NCBI GenBank assembly: GCA_963696545.1
Contig: CAVOKQ010000007.1
Coordinates: forward strand, 434,001-498,000
DNA: 64,000 nt
Direction: 5' to 3'
From: RPQJ01 sp963696545
GTDB taxonomy: Bacteria; Pseudomonadota; Gammaproteobacteria; Steroidobacterales; Steroidobacteraceae
In this document: positions 53,486-60,550 of the stretch, piece after piece
Layout of the letters: every line of letters begins with the position of its first letter
How positions within the stretch are numbered: position 1 is the stretch's first letter
Program-made: the position numbers and the translations under genes
The notes under the pieces: model-generated
Database searches by the model: none
What the model was told of the DNA's origin: nothing
The model's input: only the letters and a program-made list of their open reading frames with translations

Positions 53486-53532
53486 ACCTGACGATTGAGC
53501 CGAGGCGGGTCGGTTCCAGCAGAGGGTTGTGC
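53486..53532 (-). repeat. Possible degenerate attC site (cassette 4)
   Basis: ACCTGAC (53486-53492) and GTTGTGC (53526-53532) on the plus strand frame a 47-base segment with the partly paired arms GATTGAGCCGA and TCGGTTCC. It is shorter than normal attC sites, and its core on the cassette strand reads GTCAGGT, as in the other degenerate site. It lies exactly where a site is expected, between two cassette genes. Confidence 0.4.
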
Positions 53533-53551
53533 GGCATTGCTTGAGCCAGCA

Positions 53552-54043
53552 CTACGGAAGCGAGTACTCGAACTCGTAGAAGTGCTTGCCCTCGGTGATG
53601 ATGATCTTTAAGGCGCCTGAGATTCCCACCAGGGCTCCAGTGCCGGAGCCAGGCACAACCGTGATGGACAGCCGCTGAGCCCCCTCGTCCATGATGCCAC
53701 TGTGCTGCAAGACAAAGCTCCCGCTGCGGCCGTGGAGCGTTCCAGTGACTCGCTCAATGGCGACATAGCCAGCTGAGCTCTTGATTGGCGTGAGCGCAGT
53801 GAGCATTTCGCCTTTACCAGTAGCGACCAGGTCGCCCTCGAACCGCTTGTCCAGCGACATGCGGCCCAGACTGACGCCATCGGCGGTGCTTGGCTCCGTC
53901 TGGGGCTTCATCTCAACGGTGAAGGTGCCCTTGGCGAGCGAAGGCATACGCTGTTCTCCCTTTGGCTGCGCTGAGCCGACTCCCGGAGCGAGCAAGACTC
54001 CCGCAAGAGCCTTTAGCGTCGCACGTCGCAGTGTGTTGGCCAT
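53552..54043 (-). CDS. DUF3224 domain protein, exported, cassette-borne
   Basis: The protein has 163 residues. The N-terminus MANTLRRATLKALAGVLLAPGVGSA looks like a twin-arginine or Sec signal. The DUF3224 beta-barrel follows: KGTFTVEMKPQTEPSTADGVSLGRMSLDKRFEGDLVATGKGEML, HGRSGSFVLQHSGIMD and SISGALKII-type end (VGISGALKIIITEGKHFYEFEYSL). Family members resemble allene-oxide-cyclase-like barrels with unknown ligands. The start lies 4 bases from the attC core of the next cassette, as expected for a cassette gene. Confidence 0.85.
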   Translation of the reverse strand: MANTLRRATLKALAGVLLAPGVGSAQPKGEQRMPSLAKGTFTVEMKPQTEPSTADGVSLGRMSLDKRFEGDLVATGKGEMLTALTPIKSSAGYVAIERVTGTLHGRSGSFVLQHSGIMDEGAQRLSITVVPGSGTGALVGISGALKIIITEGKHFYEFEYSLP

Positions 54044-54046
54044 GCC

Positions 54047-54110
54047 GCCTAACGTTTGAGTTCAGGCCGCGGCCCGTCAGAGCCGTCGCGCCTGAACCGA
54101 ATCGTTGGCC
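54047..54110 (-). repeat. attC site (cassette 3)
   Basis: The plus strand reads GCCTAAC (54047-54053) to GTTGGCC (54104-54110), 64 bases. The inner arms GAGTTCAGGC and GCCTGAACC form a near-perfect hairpin around a short spacer. On the cassette strand this is R''-L''-L'-R' with R' GTTAGGC, the canonical attC form. Confidence 0.88.
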
Positions 54111-54150
54111 GCGTTCGCACTGAGAAGTTCCCATGCATAGGCGCGGGCGG

Positions 54151-54363
54151 CTACTTCTTCTTGAATACTGACTTCACCTTATTCCACGCTTCTTTGCCAA
54201 GCAAAGCAACGCCTGCGAAGAACGACACTTCGCCGCCTATCACCAACGCCGTAGTTATAGCCGCGGCACTCCCGATGGAAACGTCCATGAACGGCAATGC
54301 TGCAATGGCAGCCCAGGCCACGAAGGATAGGACGATAAGCACGTAGCCGGCGGCCTTCCTCAT
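54151..54363 (-). CDS. Transporter-suffix-domain small membrane protein, cassette-borne
   Basis: The protein has 70 residues and two transmembrane helices (AAGYVLIVLSFVAWAAIAALPFM and AAITTALVIGGEVSFFAGVALLG), then a basic tail NKVKSVFKKK. It resembles the stand-alone 'transporter suffix domain' proteins. It shares its cassette with the VOC gene at 54411, since no clear attC lies in the 47 bases between them. Function unknown. Confidence 0.72.
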   Translation of the reverse strand: MRKAAGYVLIVLSFVAWAAIAALPFMDVSIGSAAAITTALVIGGEVSFFAGVALLGKEAWNKVKSVFKKK

Positions 54364-54410
54364 CAGCGATCAAATCCCATTGAACACGCTGCGCGCGGGC
54401 CCAACAGGCG

Positions 54411-54812
54411 TCACTCGCGTTGCTTGAACTGAACGACATTGCCCTCAGGGTCCCACCCATCGAGCACGATGCATCCGCGAAAGCGCCAGGCGCCCTCCGC
54501 GGGCTTCAGATAGCCACCTGTCTTGCTCGCAACAGCTCGAACCGCCTCGAGATCTTTGACCACGAAGGTTGGCTTGAACGGCGTGTCCTCGCGCACGACA
54601 GGCGGCTTGGCAATCTTGATCTGCGATGCGTACTCACGCGGAATTGCGTGCACGACCACCTCGTAGCCATGTCCCCGAAGAAGATCGTGCGTACTTGCGG
54701 ACTCTTCCACCGTCAGGTTCAGTGCATTCCGATAGAAGGCTGACACTCGCTTCTTGCTCTTCGCAAACACCACCAGACCCTGCTGCGTGTTTTCAAGTCG
54801 ATTCGTCGGCAC
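54411..54812 (-). CDS. VOC-superfamily protein, cassette-borne
   Basis: The protein has 133 residues. QGLVVFAKSKKRVSAFYRNALNLTVEES is the first unit, FKPTFVVKDLEAVRAVASKTGGYL the second, and CIVLDGWDPEGNVVQFKQRE the end. The typical metal-ligand His/Glu set is not obvious, so catalysis is uncertain. It is the first gene of its cassette, 19 bases from the attC core of the next cassette. Confidence 0.8.
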   Translation of the reverse strand: MPTNRLENTQQGLVVFAKSKKRVSAFYRNALNLTVEESASTHDLLRGHGYEVVVHAIPREYASQIKIAKPPVVREDTPFKPTFVVKDLEAVRAVASKTGGYLKPAEGAWRFRGCIVLDGWDPEGNVVQFKQRE

Positions 54813-54831
54813 GGCCGGACTCCCCTGTGAT

Positions 54832-54909
54832 GCCTAACGTCAGAGATCACCGGCCCGCGAAAGCGGGCGAAGGCCGCTGTGGCGAGTCCGGTGCATCGAC
54901 GGGTTGGGC
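54832..54909 (-). repeat. attC site (cassette 2)
   Basis: The plus strand reads GCCTAAC (54832-54838) to GTTGGGC (54903-54909), 78 bases. The inner arms are GATCACCGGC and CCGGTGCATC, with a second small hairpin GCCCGC-GAAA-GCGGGC in the spacer. The R' core on the cassette strand is GTTAGGC. Confidence 0.88.
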
Positions 54910-54955
54910 GGCCATCTGTTGCCTCGGCAAGAAAGCGCCAGGCCTGTCCCCTGAC

Positions 54956-56446
54956 CTATTGCACCCGCTTCACGCCGGGTGGGTTCCAGGTGCCTGCGCC
55001 GGCCGGCAGGATCGACGGCGGCGTTTCCTTCGGCCAGTACAGGCGCATCACCAGGTAGATCGGGCCGTTGGGCGCCGGCAGCCAGTTCGCTTCCTTGTCC
55101 TTGCCCGGCGAGTCCCTCTGGATGAATATCGTCAGCGATCCGTCCGGGTTCTTCTTCATCGCCGGCAGCATCGGCGAGTTGATCAGGTAGCGGTTGATCG
55201 GATTCTCGACGAGCAACTGGTTCTTGCTGTCGTACATCGTGATCGACCAGAACGCGTTGACCGGCGGCAGTTGGTCCTTGGCGAAAGTCAGCGTGTAGCT
55301 GTGCTTGCTGCCGTCCAGCGTCTGGCCCTCCGAATCGACGCGCGTCTGCGGGTACATCGCCTCGATCGCGTCGTTGCCGTAGATGCCGGCCTTGGCCGCG
55401 GCAGCACGCAGCAACCAGTCGCCCTTGTAGAAATCGCGGTCGCCGAAGGCGGCGCCGACCTGCCAGCCGTCGATGTTCTTACCGATACCTTCGGCGGCCT
55501 TGCCGATCTTCTCGAAACCTTCCTTGATCGCCAGGCCGACCGCAGCCTTGTGTTCGACCGACAGCTCCTTGAAGTCGAACTTCTTGTTGGGGCCGATGCC
55601 GATGCTGGCGAACCTCGCGCGCAGCGGTTCTTCCACCGCCGCCGTACCCGTGGGCGGGGCGAACTGAAGCAGGAAGTCGAGGTACTCCGGGAACTCGGTC
55701 TTGAACGGATCTTCGCCGACGAACTTCGGGAAGTCGATCGCGGGCGCCGCCGGCGGTGCAGGCTGGTTCAGGAATGCCGACAGCGGCTGCACCTTGTAGC
55801 CGGCCTGGACCTTCTTGACGTTGTCCATGTCCGCCGCGTTGAACAGCTGCGTGCGAAAGATGATGAAGCTGAAGTCGGTCTCGGAACGGAACACCTTGGC
55901 GATGCCGGGCGGCTGGTCGCCCTGCCAGCGCGGCCCGGCGACGAGGTAACACCCGGGCTCGCTGCCCGTGGCGCGGCTGCCGATGTAGCCGTAGTTGGAG
56001 CTGTACAGGTCGACGAGCTGCACCGAGTAGTAGCGGCTCTTGTCGACCTTGGGCACGCACAGCACGATCGGCTCGGCGCGCAGGTCGGCCTGCAGCATCG
56101 AATACGGTGTATCCGAGTTCGGCGTCGGGATCGCGGTGTCCTTCGGCGTAAAGGTCTGCGAGTCGTTCCAGATTGCGTTGAACGGCGTCTTGTACTGCGG
56201 CGAGCTCTTGTCGACGTTGAACTCGTACATCGCCTTGTAGGCCGCAACCATCGGGAAGCCATAAATGTAGGCCTCCTCCATGATTGCCTTGGTCTCGGCG
56301 ATGCCGGGTGCCGGCACGCCGGTGGCAGCGTCCATCTTCGCGGCCTGCGAGACGGCGTCGTCCTGCTTGCCACAGCCGGCGAGGGCCACCACGACGACCG
56401 CCCCGCACAATGCGCTCGGGAAAAGGGCGCGTCTCTGCCTATTCAT
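54956..56446 (-). CDS. DUF1254/DUF1214 lipoprotein, cassette-borne
   Basis: The protein has 496 residues and a lipobox at ALAGC (Cys25), so it is probably a lipoprotein. DUF1254 is in the first half (MEEAYIYGFPMVAAYKAMYEF, PNSDTPYSMLQADLRAEPIVL). DUF1214 is at the end (FWSITMYDSKNQLLVENPINRYLINSP, NWLPAPNGPIYLVMRLYWPKETPPSIL). It is long for an integron cassette gene. It is of the same family as 28439-29974 but not a close copy. Function unknown. Confidence 0.88.
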   Translation of the reverse strand: MNRQRRALFPSALCGAVVVVALAGCGKQDDAVSQAAKMDAATGVPAPGIAETKAIMEEAYIYGFPMVAAYKAMYEFNVDKSSPQYKTPFNAIWNDSQTFTPKDTAIPTPNSDTPYSMLQADLRAEPIVLCVPKVDKSRYYSVQLVDLYSSNYGYIGSRATGSEPGCYLVAGPRWQGDQPPGIAKVFRSETDFSFIIFRTQLFNAADMDNVKKVQAGYKVQPLSAFLNQPAPPAAPAIDFPKFVGEDPFKTEFPEYLDFLLQFAPPTGTAAVEEPLRARFASIGIGPNKKFDFKELSVEHKAAVGLAIKEGFEKIGKAAEGIGKNIDGWQVGAAFGDRDFYKGDWLLRAAAAKAGIYGNDAIEAMYPQTRVDSEGQTLDGSKHSYTLTFAKDQLPPVNAFWSITMYDSKNQLLVENPINRYLINSPMLPAMKKNPDGSLTIFIQRDSPGKDKEANWLPAPNGPIYLVMRLYWPKETPPSILPAGAGTWNPPGVKRVQ

Positions 56447-56509
56447 CTGCGTCTCCTATCAGGTTAATCACGACCCTCAATCGGTTCCGGGATCCCGCAG
56501 GGTCCAGCC

Positions 56510-56609
56510 GCCCAACGCTGCGGTTCATTGGCCCACGCCGGGAGGCGCACAGTTTACGAACGCAAATTGCGTGACGCCCACGTGGGTCCACTGCAACCGC
56601 TTGTTATAC
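56510..56609 (-). repeat. attC site (cassette 1)
   Basis: The plus strand reads GCCCAAC (56510-56516) to GTTATAC (56603-56609), 100 bases. The inner arms are GCTGCGGTTCATTGG and CCACTGCAACCGC, and the spacer contains a further hairpin (CGCAAATTGCG). On the cassette strand the site opens GTATAACAAGCGGTTGCAGTGG and closes CGTTGGGC, a classic attC outline. Confidence 0.9.
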
Positions 56610-56674
56610 GGCACTCTTCATTCACGTCCATCGTCGGCTCTCGGCCAAAAGAGAACACATTAGGACTGCAGAGT

Positions 56675-57244
56675 TTAGGTCAAGCCATGGGGGGCCGGAA
56701 TAGGTGATGGCTTCCCGTCGGGACGTGCTGTCAACTCGGCTTCGCTGGCGCCCGCGCGGTAACGTGCCAGCAGCGCCTCAGGGTCCACCTCGACCCCGAC
56801 AGGATTGTCTGCAAACGCCCTACTACGCATATAGTCGAAGGCGTCTTTGGAACTGCAGGATTCGACCTGAAGTTCGACTCGGTTGCCGTCCGGATCCTGG
56901 TAGTAAAAGGAAAGCGTGAAGCCGTGATGTACTGGCCAGTAGGGGGTAAGGCCATGTTCCTTGAGTCTGGCGTAAGTCTCGAGCAGGTCTGCTGCTGAGG
57001 CGTAGGTGTAGGCAATGTGGTTGACGCCGATCTCGCCGGGGCCTGAAACCGCTGGCGCGCCAGGCTTCAGCACATCGAGATTGGCGATGGCGAAACGATG
57101 GCTTTCATCGTCATAAGTTAGGAAGGCAAGGGCGGGGTCCCCATGCACGATCCCTGCACCGAATACGTTGCCATACCAGGCCTTCATTTCCTCAAAGCGA
57201 CGCGTCATGAATACAACATGCGAAAAGGTTGGGGGCGTTGCCAT
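56675..57244 (-). CDS. VOC-superfamily extradiol-dioxygenase-like protein, cassette-borne
   Basis: The protein has 189 residues. FSHVVFMTRRFEEMKAWYGNVFGA holds the first His ligand, GVNHIAYTYASAADLLETYARLKEHGL the second, and FYYQDPDGNRVELQVES the Glu ligand, so a metal site of the catechol 2,3-dioxygenase type is complete. A C-terminal extension of about 45 residues follows. The ATG at 57244 is chosen over one six codons upstream because AAGGAGGT lies 7 bases before it. An IS110 element sits upstream, between it and attI, and may cut it off from the cassette promoter. Confidence 0.86.
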   Translation of the reverse strand: MATPPTFSHVVFMTRRFEEMKAWYGNVFGAGIVHGDPALAFLTYDDESHRFAIANLDVLKPGAPAVSGPGEIGVNHIAYTYASAADLLETYARLKEHGLTPYWPVHHGFTLSFYYQDPDGNRVELQVESCSSKDAFDYMRSRAFADNPVGVEVDPEALLARYRAGASEAELTARPDGKPSPIPAPHGLT

Positions 57245-57299
57245 GTTTGTACCTCCTTTCACTTAAGTTCGCTGACCCCTTTGGGTCAGAAGCAATGGG

Positions 57300-58675
57300 A
57301 TGGACCCCTCCCCACACCTACGGCATCGAGTGCCAGACTGGAGCTGTGAAGTCACCAGTCACGGAATGAGGAGGGGTCGTCATGAAGCTTACTCGCGTGG
57401 GTGTGGATTTGGCCAAGCAGGTCTTCCAGGTGCACGGCGTGGATCGGGCGGAGCGTCCGGTCTGGTGCAAGCGTCTGAAGCGAACTCGCTGGATCGCTGA
57501 TCTTGAGCGTGACGTCGAGCCAGGTGCCGAGATCGGCATGGAGGCCTGTGGCAGCGCGCATCACTGGGCGCGACTGCTGCAGTCCAAAAGATACCGGGTG
57601 AAACTGATCGCCCCGCAGTTCGTGAAGCCGTACGTGAAGACGAACAAGACCGACGCGAACGATGCCGAGGCGATCTGCGAAGCGATGAGCCGGCCGAGCA
57701 TGCGGTTCGTGGCGGTGAAGACCGTCGAGCAGCAGGATCTGCAGGCCGTGCATCGAGTGCGCTCGAGCCTGATCCGGGAGCGGACGGCGAAGGCCAACCA
57801 GTTGCGCGGGCTCGTCTATGAGTACGGTCTGGTGGCGCCTCAAGAGATCAGTTCCCTGCGCCGCGCGGTACCGCAGTGGCTGGAGGATGCGGAGAATGGC
57901 CTGACCGTACGCTTCCGATCGCTGCTGGCCTGCCTGTACCGTGATCTGAAGCAACTCGACGAGCGGGTGCGCGAACTCGATCAGGAAGTCGCCGCGATCA
58001 CTCGTGAGCACGAGCTCGTCCGGCGACTCATGCAGATCAACGGTGTTGGCCCGTTGATTGCCAGCGCGCTGTACGCGCTGGTCGGCGATGCAAGGCAGTA
58101 CCGCAACGGTCGTGATCTGGCGGTGGCACTGGGACTGACGCCTCGCCAGCACAGCTCGGGCGGCAAGGAGAAGGTGCTGGGCATCAGCAAACGCGGCGAC
58201 AAGTACGTGCGCACGCTGCTGATCCACGGCGCACGCTCGGCGTTGCGCACGGCGCCAAGCAGGACGGATCGGATCAGTCGCTGGGCCTTGGCGCTCGCGG
58301 AGCGCTCACATCCGAACGTCGCAGTGACGGCGCTCGCCAACAAGACCGCCCGGGTCGCTTGGGCGATGCTGAGGCATGGAGCGAACTATGAACCGGAGCG
58401 CGTGGCGGCCTGAGGCCGTGCGTTCCAACTGATCGAGGAGAACATCACCGCGGTTGCGAGCACTCCGAAGGATGGCGAACAGGTCGAACCGGCGTCGGAA
58501 TAACCTGGGAATGTCCACGGGCGAGAAGCCCGAAGAAGCAATGAGGAACCGGCGCGCGCATAGCCCATCGTGGCCCGACCTCGGCTGATCGAGGTCAGAC
58601 AGAGGCCGGATATACGTGAGCAGTCGTACCTCGTCGCCGGAAAACGGAGTGCTAGCAAAGTGGGGTGGGGTCCAT
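57300..58675 (+). mobile_element. IS110-family (IS1111-like) insertion sequence
   Basis: Subterminal inverted repeats ATGGACCCCTCCCCAC at 57300 and GTGGGGTGGGGTCCAT ending at 58675 flank one transposase gene, with a noncoding 3' part of about 250 bases. Subterminal repeats and the transposase type indicate the IS1111 subgroup. The exact ends are a few bases outside the repeats. The element lies between attI and the first cassette gene. Confidence 0.82.
57382..58413 (+). CDS. IS110-family transposase
   Basis: The DEDD transposase has 343 residues. The N-terminal RuvC-like part is VGVDLAKQVFQVHG (first Asp), IGMEACGSAHHWARLL (Glu) and KTNKTDANDAEAICEA (Asp pair). The C-terminal transposase_20 domain is VRRLMQINGVGPLIASALYALVGD, with YRNGRDLAVALGLTPRQHSSGGKEKVLGISKRGDKYVRTLLIHGAR. 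The frame is intact. Confidence 0.93.
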   Translation: MKLTRVGVDLAKQVFQVHGVDRAERPVWCKRLKRTRWIADLERDVEPGAEIGMEACGSAHHWARLLQSKRYRVKLIAPQFVKPYVKTNKTDANDAEAICEAMSRPSMRFVAVKTVEQQDLQAVHRVRSSLIRERTAKANQLRGLVYEYGLVAPQEISSLRRAVPQWLEDAENGLTVRFRSLLACLYRDLKQLDERVRELDQEVAAITREHELVRRLMQINGVGPLIASALYALVGDARQYRNGRDLAVALGLTPRQHSSGGKEKVLGISKRGDKYVRTLLIHGARSALRTAPSRTDRISRWALALAERSHPNVAVTALANKTARVAWAMLRHGANYEPERVAA

Positions 58676-58699
58676 ATACGGACATTGGAGCCGACATAT

Positions 58700-58770
58700 T
58701 GAGTGCCGCATAACAAAATTTAGGCGCACGCATTCGGGCGCCGAAGTGCAGCTATTGTCGGCGGAGCAAT
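58700..58770. other. Candidate attI recombination site
   Basis: The GCATAAC core (58708-58714; GTTATGC on the cassette strand) lies between the IS110 right end and intI, where attI is expected. Unlike the attC sites it has no matching R'' partner. Downstream, TTTAGGCGCACGCATTCGGGCGCC carries a short inverted repeat that could be an integrase-binding region. The 103 bases from here to intI hold no other gene; the cassette promoter is not identifiable by eye. Confidence 0.5.
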
Positions 58771-58873
58771 GCCGCATTCCCGCAACATGAGGGAGTTGCT
58801 CCGTATACAGGTCCTCGGATGTACTAGACCACCGACGATTGGGTGCGTCAATTGGCTCCGGGAGAGTATTGGC

Positions 58874-59835
58874 ATGGACGCCAGGCCCCGCCTCCTCGAC
58901 CGCGTTCGCGACCACCTCCGCAAGCTGCATTACAGCTATCGCACGGAGCAGCAGTACCTGATCTGGATCCGGCGATTCATCCTGTTTCACGGCAAGCGTT
59001 ACCCCTCCGAGATGGCGGCGCGACAGGTCGAGGATTTTCTCACGCACCTGGCGGTCAACCGGAAAGCATCGGCCTCGACGCAGAACCAGGCACTCGCGGC
59101 AATCCTCTTTCTGTACCAGAAGGTCCTTCAGGTCGAGCTGCCGCGAGTCGACGGCATCGTGCGGGCGAAGCAGTCCCGCTACCTGCCGGTCGTCCTTACG
59201 TCGACCGAAGTCCGCGCGGTGCTCGCACACCTGAAAGGCGAGTACCGGCTCGTCGGCAACCTTCTCTATGGCGCGGGACTGAGACTGAGTGAAGCGCTGC
59301 AGCTGCGGGTGAAGGACATTCAATTCGAATACCGGCAGGTGATCGCGCGCAGCGCCAAGGGTGCAAGGGATCGATCGACGATCCTGCCCGAGATACTGCT
59401 CGGTCCACTGCAACAGCATCTCGAGAACGTGAAGCTGCGGCACGAGTCGGCGCTGCGCAATGGCCGTGCTGGCGTCGAGCTGCCGTTCGCGCTCGAGCGC
59501 AAGTATCCGAACGCGTGCATCGAGTGGGGCTGGCAGTACGTGTTTCCTGCGGAGCGGCCGTCGCGCGATCCGCGTACGCGGCATGGCGGCGTCACCACAT
59601 TTATCCGGACAGCGTGCAGCGTCACGTGAAGGCCGCGGTGAAAGCAGCGGGCATCGTGAAGCCTGCGTCGTGCCACACGTTTCGCCATTGCTTCGCGACG
59701 CACCTGCTCGAGCGCGGTTACGACATACGCACCGTGCAGGAACTACTCGGGCACAAGGACGTGAAGACGACGCAGACCTGCACGCAGGTCATGCGCAACG
59801 GCGCGAACGCGGTGCAGAGTCCGTTGGATCAGTGA
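58874..59835 (+). CDS. intI: Integron integrase IntI, frameshifted and lacking the catalytic tyrosine
   Basis: The tyrosine recombinase has about 320 residues. The N-terminal SAM-like domain is LLDRVRDHLRKLHYSYRTEQQYLIWIRRFI, and the catalytic domain has Arg in LLYGAGLRLSEALQLRVKDI. The IntI-specific extra helix is LERKYPNACIEWGWQYVFPAERPSRDPR, which separates it from XerC/D. The frame breaks at about 59575-59585 before WRRHHIYPDSVQRHVKAAV. The box II HTFRHCFATHLLERGYDIRTVQELLGHKDVKTTQ keeps HxxR and LGH. The nucleophile position, normally IYTHV, reads TCTQV (codon TGC). The start at 58874 has a GGGAGAG ribosome binding site. Confidence 0.9.
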
Positions 59836-59873
59836 GGCCTGTTGGGCGGAAGAAACAGATAGGAGAAACAAGA

Positions 59874-59994
59874 GGGGGACTAGGATTGCGCGCCCTCTCG
59901 TATTGCGCGCCCCGTTGGGGCCACCGCGATGGCGCCCTGAAGCGCGCGATCGCGGTGTCCAACGTCGCGAGCGCGACGTTGTCGAACCTAGGTT
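59874..59994. repeat. Split duplicate of the tRNA-Gln 3' end
   Basis: GGGGGACTAGGATT (59874-59887) and CGAACCTAGGTT (59983-59994) repeat two adjacent pieces of the tRNA-Gln gene (60069-60082 and 60083-60094). In the tRNA they are contiguous; here 95 bases separate them. This looks like an attachment-site remnant with a later insertion. Confidence 0.6.
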
Positions 59995-60032
59995 CCCCAG
60001 GTTCGCCTTCCTGGTCCCGGAGCCACAAACGC

Positions 60033-60056
60033 GAAGGCCCGCTTGCGCGGGCCTTC
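60033..60056 (-). terminator. Terminator-like hairpin after tRNA-Gln
   Basis: GAAGGCCCGC-TTGC-GCGGGCCTTC is a perfect 10-bp stem. It lies 8 bases beyond the tRNA 3' end on the minus strand, with only GCGTTTGT following. It probably ends the rplM-rpsI-tRNA transcript. Confidence 0.65.
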
Positions 60057-60063
60057 AGGTTTG

Positions 60064-60137
60064 TGGCTGGGGGACTAGGATTCGAACCTAGGTTGACGGA
60101 GTCAGAGTCCGTAGTCCTACCGCTAGACGATCCCCCA
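60064..60137 (-). tRNA. tRNA-Gln (CTG)
   Basis: The 74 bases fold as a cloverleaf: acceptor TGGGGGA/TCCCCCA, D arm with AGCGGTAGGA, anticodon stem ACGGA/TCCGT with the loop CTCTGAC (anticodon CTG) and T arm CTAGGTTCGAATCCTAG. The 3' CCA is encoded. It starts 6 bases after the rpsI stop, so it is probably cut from the ribosomal protein transcript. Confidence 0.95.
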
Positions 60138-60143
60138 AGCGAA

Positions 60144-60536
60144 TTAACGCTTCGAGAACTGCGTGCCGCGGCGAGCCTTGCGGAAGCCGACCTTCTTGCG
60201 CTCGACCTCGCGCGCATCGCGAGTGACGAAGCCCGCAACGCGCAGGGCCTTGCGCAGCGACTCGTCGTAATCCATCAGCGCGCGGGTGAGGCCGTGACGG
60301 ATCGCGCCGGCCTGGCCGGTCATGCCGCCGCCGTCGACGCTCACTTCGACGTCGAAGCGGTCGACCATCTGCACGGTCTCGAGCGGCTGGCGCACGATCA
60401 TGCGGGAGGTCTGGCGCCCGAAGAACTCGTCGAGCGGACGGTCGTTGACGCGGATCTTGCCGGTGCCGGGGCGCAGGTGAACGCGCGCCGTGGAGGTCTT
60501 GCGGCGGCCGGTGCCATAGTTCGTGTTCGCGGGCAT
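60144..60536 (-). CDS. rpsI: 30S ribosomal protein S9
   Basis: S9 (130 residues) has YGTGRRKTSTARVHLRPGTGKI, DVEVSVDGGGMTGQAGAIRHGLTRAL and the C-terminal tail KKVGFRKARRGTQFSKR that reaches the P-site tRNA. It is 14 bases downstream of rplM in the usual pairing. Confidence 0.98.
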   Translation of the reverse strand: MPANTNYGTGRRKTSTARVHLRPGTGKIRVNDRPLDEFFGRQTSRMIVRQPLETVQMVDRFDVEVSVDGGGMTGQAGAIRHGLTRALMDYDESLRKALRVAGFVTRDAREVERKKVGFRKARRGTQFSKR

Positions 60537-60550
60537 CTGAAGAACCCCGG

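Larger units (their letters stand above)
52286..59835. mobile_element. Chromosomal integron (intI, attI, cassette array with an inserted IS110)
   Basis: The integron comprises intI on the plus strand at the right end, a candidate attI at about 58700-58770 and, to its left, cassettes whose genes all lie on the minus strand and point away from attI. Three clear and two degenerate attC sites bound five cassettes: a VOC gene (with the IS110 element), a DUF1254 lipoprotein, a VOC plus suffix-domain protein, a DUF3224 protein, and a membrane protein plus GNAT. This orientation is the standard integron layout. Confidence 0.82.

Noticed and set aside
54626..56467. Plus-strand open frame of 613 codons opposite the DUF1254 cassette gene
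   Set aside because: It has shadow-frame composition (Val/Asp/Arg repeats) and crosses attC-2 and two cassettes.
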